From: Nocardioidaceae bacterium
Lineage (GTDB): Bacteria; Actinomycetota; Actinomycetes; Propionibacteriales; Nocardioidaceae
DNA: 64,000 bases
Reading direction: 5' to 3'
NCBI GenBank assembly: GCA_013361955.1
Contig: JABFXA010000128.1
Coordinates: 1-64,000, forward strand
Within the stretch, counting starts at the first letter, position 1; each line of letters opens with the position of its first letter. The notes beneath the pieces were generated by a model that saw only the letters and a list, made by a program, of their open reading frames with translations, did no database searches and was not told the origin of the DNA. Position numbers and translations under genes: made by a program. Shown in pieces: positions 57,657-64,000 of this stretch.

Positions 57657-58331
57657 TTGAGCCGCGACAGCGCAGCACTGTCGACTCCCGTGCCGTCGAG
57701 ACCGATCCGCGTCCTGATCGTCGACGACCACGAGGTCCTCGCCGACAGCCTGGCGAAGGTGCTGGACGACGAGCCCGACATGATCGCGGTGGGCCAGGCC
57801 CGCACGCTCGCCCAGGCCCGCAGCCGGACGCGGTCCGAGGCGCCCGACGTGATGCTCCTCGACCGGCGGCTGCCGGACGGCGACGGGGTGGAGGCGATCC
57901 CCGAGCTGCGGCAGATCCGCCCCACGATGAGCATCGTGGTGCTGACGGCGACCACGGCCGACAACGTCCTGGTGCGGGCGATCGAGGCCGGTGCCGCGGG
58001 CTTCATCTCGAAGAGCCGGGGGCTGCGCGAGGTCACGAGCGCGCTCCGCGCCGCGGCCGCCGGGGAGGCGGTGATCTCGCCGGAGCTGCTGCGGAGGCTG
58101 CTGCCCGGGCTGGGCCGGAGCCCGCGCCCGCAGCCGGAGCTCACCAACCGGGAGCGGGAGGTGCTGGGCCTGCTCGCCCAGGGGATGTCCAACGCGGCGA
58201 TCGCCGAGGAGATCTCGGTCAGCGTGCACACGGTGCGCAACCACATCGCGAACCTGTCGGCCAAGCTCGGCGCGCACAGCAAGCTGGAGGCGTTGTCCAT
58301 CGCGGTGCGCGACGGCGTCTTCGACCCGTGA
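57657..58331 (+). CDS. NarL/FixJ-type response regulator (TTG start)
   Basis: A 224-residue response regulator. The receiver has VLIVDDHEVLADSL, the phosphorylation Asp in DVMLLDRRLPDGDG, and Lys in AAGFISKSRG. The LuxR-type output domain reads LTNREREVLGLLAQGMSNAAIAEEI and SVHTVRNHIANLSAKLGAHSK. I accept the TTG start because a GGGGAGGA site lies five bases before it and no better start exists in the region. Divergent from the PAS kinase/receiver pair, and likely its output regulator. Confidence 0.88.
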   Translation: MSRDSAALSTPVPSRPIRVLIVDDHEVLADSLAKVLDDEPDMIAVGQARTLAQARSRTRSEAPDVMLLDRRLPDGDGVEAIPELRQIRPTMSIVVLTATTADNVLVRAIEAGAAGFISKSRGLREVTSALRAAAAGEAVISPELLRRLLPGLGRSPRPQPELTNREREVLGLLAQGMSNAAIAEEISVSVHTVRNHIANLSAKLGAHSKLEALSIAVRDGVFDP

Positions 58332-58371
58332 CCGTCCCCGGTGAGGTAGTGCCAAGGCACTAGTCGCCGTC

Positions 58372-58782
58372 GTGCGTTCGCGTCTGAGCCAGGCCCTGCG
58401 CGGCCGCCACGCTGGACGCGTGTCCGGCAGCGACGACAACGGCAGCGCGGACGACCCCGGCGACCTCGAGGTCCACGCCACCACCATCGACACGACCCTG
58501 CGCATCGTCGTCCGCGGTGAGGCGGACCGGTCGAACTCGGCCGACCTGGGTCGCACCCTGGAGGCGATCGACCTGAGCGCGGTCACCCGGACCCGCATCT
58601 CGCTCGGGGGCCTGACGTTCTGCGACCTGGCCGGCTTCGAGGTGCTGGCCGACTACCTCGACGGCCTGAAGGAACGCGGGCTGCGACCCCTCGTCGACAG
58701 CGCGAGCGACGGCGTACGACTGGTCGCGCACGTGGACGGACGGCCCGCACTTCTGGACGGTCGGCCGCCCTGGACCTGGTGA
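58372..58782 (+). CDS. STAS-domain anti-sigma factor antagonist-like protein
   Basis: About 136 residues from a GTG (another GTG 16 codons on is possible; neither has a strong ribosome-binding site). The body is a STAS-like fold: strand HATTIDTTLRIVVRGEADRSN, helix ADLGRTLEAIDL, strand RTRISLGGLTFCDLAGFEVLADYLDGL. In classical SpoIIAA proteins the phosphorylated serine lies in a D-S-S/T-G motif at this place; here it is FCDLAGF, so the usual phosphorylation site is missing. It follows the LuxR-type gene by 40 bases and may be part of the same signalling group. Confidence 0.65.
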   Translation: MRSRLSQALRGRHAGRVSGSDDNGSADDPGDLEVHATTIDTTLRIVVRGEADRSNSADLGRTLEAIDLSAVTRTRISLGGLTFCDLAGFEVLADYLDGLKERGLRPLVDSASDGVRLVAHVDGRPALLDGRPPWTW

Positions 58783-58788
58783 CCCGCG

Positions 58789-59535
58789 TCAGGCGACGAC
58801 CAGCCGGACGAGCAGGAACGCACCGGTGCCGAGGCACGCGAGCGCGACCAGCAGCCGGAGCCGGTGCGAGGGCAGCTGGAGCGCCAGCCGGGACCCGGCC
58901 ACGACGCCGCAGGCAGCGGCGATGCCCAGCACCGTGCCGAGCCGGACGTCCGTCGCACCGGCGGTGACGAAGCCGATCGAGGCGGGGACCACGACCGGCA
59001 GCTGGGCGACCTGGCTCACGGCCACGGCGCGCACCGGAGCCACTCCCAGCGCCAGCAGCAGCGGCACCAGCAGCACCGGCCCGCCGGTCCCGGTGAGCGC
59101 CGACCCGAACCCGACGACGGCACCGATCAGCACCAGCTGCCAGGTGGTCAGGTCGCGGTCGGCACCCGAACCGACCCCGCGCCGGAGCGCGAGCACCTGG
59201 TGGGTCCCGGCGAGCAGGCTCACCGCGGCGAGGGCCACCAGGATCACCGTCGGCGGGAGGGCGGCGCTCACGCGGGCGCCGGCGTACGCCGCGGGGACCA
59301 GGCCCACGGACAGCCGGAACAGCATCGCCCAGGGGATGACACCGCGGCGGCCGTACGCGAGGGTCCCGGTCGCACCCGTGAACATGAAGGTGAACGTGCT
59401 GGTGGCCGTGGCCGCGTGGGCCGACAGGCCGCCGACGGCGATCAGGAGGGGCGCGAGCAGCACCCCGCCCACCCCCACCGTCCCCACGAGCACGCCGATG
59501 CCCAGCGCGAGCACACCGAGGACGACCACAGTCAC
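58789..59535 (-). CDS. TSUP/TauE-SafE family membrane transporter
   Basis: A 248-residue membrane protein with about eight helices. It has the two family repeats: GVLVGTVGVGGVLLAPLLIAVGG in the first half and FGSALTGTGGPVLLVPLLLALG in the second. Family members export sulfite, organosulfonates or other organic anions. It converges on the STAS gene (six bases apart). The substrate is unknown. Confidence 0.88.
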   Translation of the reverse strand: MTVVVLGVLALGIGVLVGTVGVGGVLLAPLLIAVGGLSAHAATATSTFTFMFTGATGTLAYGRRGVIPWAMLFRLSVGLVPAAYAGARVSAALPPTVILVALAAVSLLAGTHQVLALRRGVGSGADRDLTTWQLVLIGAVVGFGSALTGTGGPVLLVPLLLALGVAPVRAVAVSQVAQLPVVVPASIGFVTAGATDVRLGTVLGIAAACGVVAGSRLALQLPSHRLRLLVALACLGTGAFLLVRLVVA

Positions 59536-59586
59536 GGGGGGCCTGATACCCCGACGACCGGCCGCGAACCGCTGCGCGGAGTGCGG

Positions 59587-60084
59587 TCAGGCCACGATCA
59601 TCGCGCCCATGCCCAGGGCCATCGCCCACGGCGCTGCTCGGGCGACCCGGGTGAGGGACGGTCCGGGGACGAGGCGCCGACGCGAGACGGCCCAGGCGCC
59701 GAGCAGCACCACGACCTGCGCGGCCAGCACCAGCCGGTGGTCCCCGTGGGCGTGCCCGGCGTGCTGCCCCGCTCCCGGCGCGGCCCCGAGCACCAGCGGG
59801 ACCGTCATCAGCAGCACCAGCGCTCCGCAGACCGCGACGTCCAGGGCGCAGGCCCGGTCCTCGCGCCCCCGCGCGCGGGAGAGCACGGCCGCGGTGGCCG
59901 CCAGCGCGAGAGCGCCGCCGACGACGGCCGGCACCGAGTGCCCGGCGACCACGAGCACCGCCATCGTCGCGACGACGACCCCGTGCGCGGCCCGGACCGT
60001 CCGGGTGCGCGTGCCGCCGAGCATCAGCAGCGCCGCCACGACGCACGCGACCCCGGCGTACAGGTGCACGCCGGTCAGTGGCAC
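59587..60084 (-). CDS. Small membrane protein with His-rich loop (DUF5134-like)
   Basis: A 165-residue protein with about five hydrophobic segments. Between the third and fourth a loop reads GQHAGHAHGDHR, with five histidines that could bind copper, and the protein ends ALGMGAMIVA, like DUF5134 proteins of actinobacteria. The GTG start overlaps the end of the copper amine oxidase gene by ten bases. This gene order suggests a role in copper supply to the oxidase, though no data in the sequence prove it. Confidence 0.6.
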   Translation of the reverse strand: MPLTGVHLYAGVACVVAALLMLGGTRTRTVRAAHGVVVATMAVLVVAGHSVPAVVGGALALAATAAVLSRARGREDRACALDVAVCGALVLLMTVPLVLGAAPGAGQHAGHAHGDHRLVLAAQVVVLLGAWAVSRRRLVPGPSLTRVARAAPWAMALGMGAMIVA

Positions 60085-62006
60085 GACGACCCCTCGGTGT
60101 GGCAGTGCCGCGACGCGGGCTCGGGTACGTCGAGCGCCGGGTTGCGGTCGAAGAAGCCGACCGGCTTCATCACGAACCCGGTGTGGTCGACCGGCATGAT
60201 CGGCCAGTCCTCCGGCCGCGGGAAGTGGGTCAGCCCGAACGTGTGCCACAGCACGATGTCGGTCCCGTCGATGTCGCGGTCCGCGCGCACCCAGGTGTCG
60301 ATGCCGGTGTTGCCGGGGTTCTGGTTCACGTACTGCCCCGCCGGGTAGCGCTGGTCGTCGTCCTGCGCGGTCACCCACAGGTGCCTCGTCGTGAACGCCG
60401 CCCGTCGCGCGATCGACGACGCCGGGTCGGCCAGCAGCGTCGGCAGGCCCTCCGGGTGCAGCGCGTAGGCGACCGGATGACCCAGGTGGTTGGTGCGACC
60501 TGGGTTGCTCACCTGCCAGACCCGGCCGACCGAGCCGTCGGCGGTCCGGGCACCGTCGGACTCGCGCCGCAGCCGGGTGGCGGCGCGGGTGAACCCGTTG
60601 CCGTACGGGTTGTCCGGCCCCATCGGCACGCGCGCCGCGTCGACCTCGTCGACGCAGTTGCCGACCCCGTCGACCATCATGTCCAGCCGCGCCGAGAACA
60701 GGTGCTGGTGGTACGGCGCCCCGACGCCCGGCGCGATCTCGCTCGCCCAGGGGTACGCCGACCCGTCGGCGCGCGGACCCGGGTACGCCGACGGGAACAC
60801 CACCCCGGTGGCCTTGCAGTCGAGCTCGATGGTGCCGTCGAGGTAGAGGTACCAGTAGAAGCCGTAGTCGTAGTTGCCGACGGTGATGAAGAACGAGATC
60901 ACCAGCCGGCGCTGGCGGCGCACCGAGCCGGTGCCGTTGTACATGTCGGTGTGCTTCCACAGCACGCCGTCGTCCTCCTCGTGCATGCAGATCGCGTTCT
61001 CGAGGACCCGCGGGTGGCCGTCGTCGTCGGCGACGACCGCGTCGAAGTAGTGGATCTCGCCCAGGCAGTCGCAGCCGAGGCGCAGCGAGTTGGCCTCCTT
61101 GCCGAGGGAGTACTCGCCGGCGTCGAAGTAGTTCTGCCAGAAGCGCACCGGCGACGGGTCGCCGTACGGCACCACCATCTCGGCGATCGAGGCGCGGTAG
61201 ACGATCGGGCGCACCCGGCCGCCGTCCTCGAACCCGACCTGGTGCAGGGTCAGCCCCTCGACCTGGTCGAACCCGATCCGGAGCTCCCACTTCTCCCAGC
61301 GCACCACGTCGCCGTCGACGATGAAGCTGGCGCCCTCGGGCTGGGTGATCTCGATCGGCCGCTGGCTGGTGCGCGCCGGTACGGCGGACGGCTGGAAGTC
61401 GGCCCGTTCGGTCGGGATCGGGAGGACGCCGTCGTCGACCAGCTCGACGACCTCGGCGGTCACCAGGTCGACGTACGCGACGAGACCGTCGACGGGGTGC
61501 GCCCACACGTTGTCGCTGTCGTCGAGCTGCAGGAAGGACAGGCAGCGCACCAGTCGCCGGCCCTCCTCGCCGTCGATGTCGAAGCAGCCGGCGCTGAGCG
61601 CCGAGACCCGGATCCGGCGCGGCTCGGTCAGTCCGCGGCGGGCCATCGCGGCGCACCAGCCCGCATCGGCCCAGAGCACCCGCTCCACCAGCGCGAACTC
61701 CTCGGCCATGATCGGCGGCTGGCCCTCGGCGACCACGTCGACGGTGCGCCGCCCGACCACCTCCTCGGCGGTCAGCGAGACCACGACCTCCTCGACCTCG
61801 CCGGTGCCGCGGTCGAGCAGGGTGGTGCGCACCCGGCGGTTCACCGGGTCGCCGGGACGCCAGGCGAGCACGTCGCCCTTGGTCGGCTCGACGAGCATCA
61901 CCAGCGGGAACCGGGTGGTGGCGCCGACCAGCCCGGCCTTGTCGAGGACGGTGCGGTTGTGCGCGATCTCGTCGGCGGTCAGGCGGTCCAGGGGGTGGCC
62001 GGTCAC
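60075..62006 (-). CDS. Copper-containing primary-amine oxidase
   Basis: A 643-residue copper/topaquinone amine oxidase that turns primary amines into aldehydes with H2O2 and ammonia. The topaquinone precursor is Tyr379 in the VGNYDYGFYW motif, the catalytic base lies in NYFDAGEYSLG, and copper is held by HQHLFSARLDM and a later histidine in LTHFPRPEDWPIMP. Length matches the Arthrobacter enzymes. The GTG start overlaps the permease stop by four bases. No signal peptide, so it acts in the cytoplasm on imported amines. Confidence 0.94.
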   Translation of the reverse strand: MTGHPLDRLTADEIAHNRTVLDKAGLVGATTRFPLVMLVEPTKGDVLAWRPGDPVNRRVRTTLLDRGTGEVEEVVVSLTAEEVVGRRTVDVVAEGQPPIMAEEFALVERVLWADAGWCAAMARRGLTEPRRIRVSALSAGCFDIDGEEGRRLVRCLSFLQLDDSDNVWAHPVDGLVAYVDLVTAEVVELVDDGVLPIPTERADFQPSAVPARTSQRPIEITQPEGASFIVDGDVVRWEKWELRIGFDQVEGLTLHQVGFEDGGRVRPIVYRASIAEMVVPYGDPSPVRFWQNYFDAGEYSLGKEANSLRLGCDCLGEIHYFDAVVADDDGHPRVLENAICMHEEDDGVLWKHTDMYNGTGSVRRQRRLVISFFITVGNYDYGFYWYLYLDGTIELDCKATGVVFPSAYPGPRADGSAYPWASEIAPGVGAPYHQHLFSARLDMMVDGVGNCVDEVDAARVPMGPDNPYGNGFTRAATRLRRESDGARTADGSVGRVWQVSNPGRTNHLGHPVAYALHPEGLPTLLADPASSIARRAAFTTRHLWVTAQDDDQRYPAGQYVNQNPGNTGIDTWVRADRDIDGTDIVLWHTFGLTHFPRPEDWPIMPVDHTGFVMKPVGFFDRNPALDVPEPASRHCHTEGSSCH

Positions 62007-63547
62007 GGCGTGGCTCCTTCGGTGACGGACTGCGGGGTGGGCACCGGCGTGCCGGCCGGCGACCCGACGTCGCGGCGGACCCGGGCACCGCGCACGTAGC
62101 CGACGACGCCGAGCACGAGCAGCACGGCGAGGGTGCCGAGCGTGAAGAGCTCGAAGCGGGCCTGGCTGACGCCCCAGATGTCCGCGAACGGGTAGTCGAT
62201 CCCGAACAGCGCCTCGAGCGTGCCGGGGAAGACCGCGACCCACGACCCGAGCAGCACCCAGGCGAAGCAGACCGCGCCGAGCAGCGCGAACCCGCGATCG
62301 GAGACCGGCACCCGGAACGGGCGCGCGACGTCGGGGTACTTCGTGCGCAGCCGGACGGCGGCCGGCAGCACCAGCAGGTAGCTGAGCAGGAACGTCGAGA
62401 TCGAGATCGTCAGCACCACGCCGAACACCGCTGCGCTCGAGCCGGTGAGCTGCATGGCGGCGAGCAGGAACGTCGTCGCCACGACACCGGAGAGCAGGTT
62501 GACCCGCACCGGCGTACCGAGGGTGCGGTGGAAGCGGCCGAAGAAGCCGCCGAAGAAGGACCCGTCCGCGGCCGCCATCGCCTGCATCCGGTCGGAGATG
62601 ATCATCCACGCGGAGCCCTGGCTCATCAGGATGAACACGAAGGCGCCCGCGGTGAGCTTGAGCATCACGTCGGCGGCGGGGCCGTACACGCTGAAGACGG
62701 TACCCACGGCGTCCAGCAGACCCCCGATGCCGGTGATGTCGTCCTTCGGCACGACCACCAGGATCGCCAGCATCGGCACCAGGTAGCAGAGCGCGGCGGC
62801 GGCGCAGGAGCGCGCGATCGAGATCGGCACGTCGCGGGCCGGGTTCTCCATCTCGCCCGCCGCGCTGTTGGAGGACTCGAAGCCGAGGTAGGCGAACAGC
62901 AGGATCGGCACCGAGCCGAACAGGCCGAGCAGCGTGGGGCTGAAGTCGCCGGCGCTCAGCCCGGAGACGCCGTGCTGGACGGCGTACACCACGGTGGTGA
63001 GCACGAAGACCACGAGCAGCCCGACCTTGACGATGGCGCCGACCGTGGGCAGCCACTTGCCGCGCTGCAGGCTGACGATCGCGGCGGTCACGGTGACCCA
63101 GATGAACACGACCTTGAACGCGTAGTCCCAGAAGGAGCCGGCGTGGATCGGGGCCAGGTACGTGCTCCAGGTCTCGGCCGCCAGGAACGCCATCGACCCG
63201 CCGACCCAGACCGGCTGGGTCACCCAGGTCAGGATCGCGGCGATCGCCGCGGCCGGGCGGCCGAACGCGTCGCGCACCCACGTGTACGCGCCGCCCTCCT
63301 CGCTGAACGCGGCACCGACCTCGGCGAAGATCAGCCCGTACGGCAGCAGGAACGCGACCGCGAGCACCAGCGCCCAGGTGAACGCCTCGGCGCCGTACGT
63401 CGAGACCTGGCCGAGCGTCTCGAGGCCGACGACCGCGGCGATCAGCAGGAAGACGATGTCGAACCGGCGCAGCGTCTTCTTCAGGTGGGCTTCCTGCTCG
63501 ACCGCGAGGGCCGTGGACGCGGGCTGGGGAGGTGGGGTGGTCGTCAT
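62003..63547 (-). CDS. APC family amine/amino acid permease
   Basis: A 514-residue transporter with 12 or more helices, probably the importer for the amine oxidase. Features include FDIVFLLIAAVVGLETLG at the first helix, FAEVGAAFSEEGGAYTWVRDAFG and FAYLGFESSNSAAGEMENPARDVP, typical of APC permeases. I take the ATG at MTTTPPP because GGGAG lies eight bases upstream; an ATG five codons earlier is possible. It is the first gene of the operon and is divergent from a TetR regulator. Confidence 0.88.
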   Translation of the reverse strand: MTTTPPPQPASTALAVEQEAHLKKTLRRFDIVFLLIAAVVGLETLGQVSTYGAEAFTWALVLAVAFLLPYGLIFAEVGAAFSEEGGAYTWVRDAFGRPAAAIAAILTWVTQPVWVGGSMAFLAAETWSTYLAPIHAGSFWDYAFKVVFIWVTVTAAIVSLQRGKWLPTVGAIVKVGLLVVFVLTTVVYAVQHGVSGLSAGDFSPTLLGLFGSVPILLFAYLGFESSNSAAGEMENPARDVPISIARSCAAAALCYLVPMLAILVVVPKDDITGIGGLLDAVGTVFSVYGPAADVMLKLTAGAFVFILMSQGSAWMIISDRMQAMAAADGSFFGGFFGRFHRTLGTPVRVNLLSGVVATTFLLAAMQLTGSSAAVFGVVLTISISTFLLSYLLVLPAAVRLRTKYPDVARPFRVPVSDRGFALLGAVCFAWVLLGSWVAVFPGTLEALFGIDYPFADIWGVSQARFELFTLGTLAVLLVLGVVGYVRGARVRRDVGSPAGTPVPTPQSVTEGATP

Positions 63548-63570
63548 CGGGGTGGCTCCCATCGAGTTCT

Positions 63571-63586
63571 TTGCGACGTGCCTCAA
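63571..63586. promoter_or_regulatory. TetR operator-like site 1
   Basis: TTGCGACGTGCCTCAA, sharing the outer TTG/CAA and core GACGTGC with site 3 at 63637. It lies 24 bases before the permease start. Confidence 0.4.
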
Positions 63587-63593
63587 AGAATCC

Positions 63594-63609
63594 TGTGGCA
63601 CGTGCCACA
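63594..63609. promoter_or_regulatory. TetR operator-like site 2 (perfect palindrome)
   Basis: TGTGGCACGTGCCACA is a perfect 16-base palindrome in the divergent region between the permease and the TetR gene, the size and symmetry usual for TetR-family operators. Confidence 0.6.
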
Positions 63610-63636
63610 AGGGAAGCCCCACGATCATGGCATTTC

Positions 63637-63653
63637 TTGATGACGTGCATCAA
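63637..63653. promoter_or_regulatory. TetR operator-like site 3
   Basis: TTGATGACGTGCATCAA has perfect six-base arms TTGATG/CATCAA around ACGTG. It ends two bases before the first ATG of the TetR gene, so binding would also repress the regulator itself. Confidence 0.5.
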
Positions 63654-63655
63654 TA

Positions 63656-64000
63656 ATGGCGCTCATGGCCCGACCCAAGGAGCAGGCGGCCCGGCGTCAG
63701 GAGCTGGTGGCGGCCGCCGGCCGGGTGATCGTGCAGCGGGGCGTGCGCGGGCTGCGGGTCAAGGACGTCGCCGCCCAGGCCGGCATCTCCGCCGGGCTGG
63801 TCAGCTACTACTACCCCGACCTCGGCGACCTGCTGGTCGACGTCCACGAGCACTCGGTGGACCGGTTCTACTGGTCGCGGATGCGCCTGGTCGAGGGCGT
63901 GCCCGACGCCCCCGGGCGGCTGCGGGCGCTGGCCGCCGGCGGCCTGCCCTCGGGGCCGGACGACGAGCTGTGCCTCACGCTCTACGAACTGCACCTGCAC
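63656..64000 (+). CDS. TetR family transcriptional regulator (partial, runs off the window)
   Basis: At least 115 residues of a TetR/BetI-type regulator; the frame is open to the end of the window. The N-terminal helix-turn-helix reads MARPKEQAARRQELVAAA, VQRGVRGLRVKDVAAQAG and ISAGLVSYYYPDLGDLL. Starts at 63656 (MALMARP) and 63665 (MARP) are both possible. It is divergent from the APC permease/amine oxidase operon and probably represses it, with an amine or aldehyde as inducer. The ligand-binding domain is mostly beyond the window. Confidence 0.88.
   Translation, partial: MALMARPKEQAARRQELVAAAGRVIVQRGVRGLRVKDVAAQAGISAGLVSYYYPDLGDLLVDVHEHSVDRFYWSRMRLVEGVPDAPGRLRALAAGGLPSGPDDELCLTLYELHLH

Overview
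The window reads as chromosomal DNA of a high-GC actinobacterium. GC is very high, GTG starts and 4-base ATGA/GTGA gene overlaps are common, the sugar ABC transporter has no ATPase of its own, and a LpqI-like GH3 and a MgtA-like mannosyltransferase are present. A dispersed repeat with the core TTTCGAGGC...CTCGCACCTCAACCAGCG lies at several gene 3' ends, which suggests a Nocardioides-like genus; that placement is an inference. I found no rRNA, tRNA, CRISPR array, transposase or origin.

Layout. 0-4.8 kb: an SMP-30/gluconolactonase, a decayed acyltransferase-3 remnant, an amidohydrolase with a small Fe-S assembly protein, and a divergent IclR regulator. 3.7-11.3 kb: a mannoside utilisation locus with a GntR-head/LacI-type sensor divergent from a GH38 alpha-mannosidase, a solute-binding lipoprotein and two ABC permeases. 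11.3-20.9 kb: mixed housekeeping and accessory genes, including a UDP-glucose dehydrogenase next to a GT4 mannosyltransferase and a trio of HAD dehalogenase, proline racemase-family epimerase and ornithine cyclodeaminase-family reductase.

20.9-30.6 kb is the most unusual part and looks like a biological-conflict (defence or self-killing) island. It holds a large alpha/beta hydrolase, an EACC1-type constant component, a divergent membrane-anchored caspase, a TIR protein with about eight membrane segments, a three-domain NlpC-like/peptidoglycan-binding/GH24 lysozyme protein with no export signal, and a translationally coupled pair of a SLATT-type membrane protein and a SLOG/TIR-like/TPR protein. 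No integrase or other phage genes accompany it.

31-41.7 kb is a myo-inositol catabolic operon on the minus strand (iolA, iolE-like, iolG, iolC, an aldolase-like protein, iolB, iolD, a second Gfo/Idh dehydrogenase). It faces a GntR regulator across an intergenic region with two copies of a TTCTGACAT operator-like motif. Oxidation of inositol to inosose, dehydration, ring hydrolysis, isomerisation, phosphorylation, aldol cleavage and semialdehyde oxidation are all accounted for; no dedicated inositol transporter is present.

42-49 kb: a secreted GH3, a second SMP-30 protein, a DUF3500 protein, a DapB-like protein lacking the catalytic histidines, a membrane-anchored lipase-like hydrolase, a 53-residue protein and a sulfatase collapsed to its two ends. 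48.5-52.9 kb: an arginine deiminase/antiporter operon whose first gene has a leader able to hide its own ribosome-binding site. 53-58.8 kb: two NarL-type signalling modules, a YegP-like small protein and a three-unit tandem repeat. 58.8-64 kb: a TSUP exporter and a copper amine oxidase/APC permease operon controlled from a divergent, operator-rich region by a TetR regulator that runs off the window.
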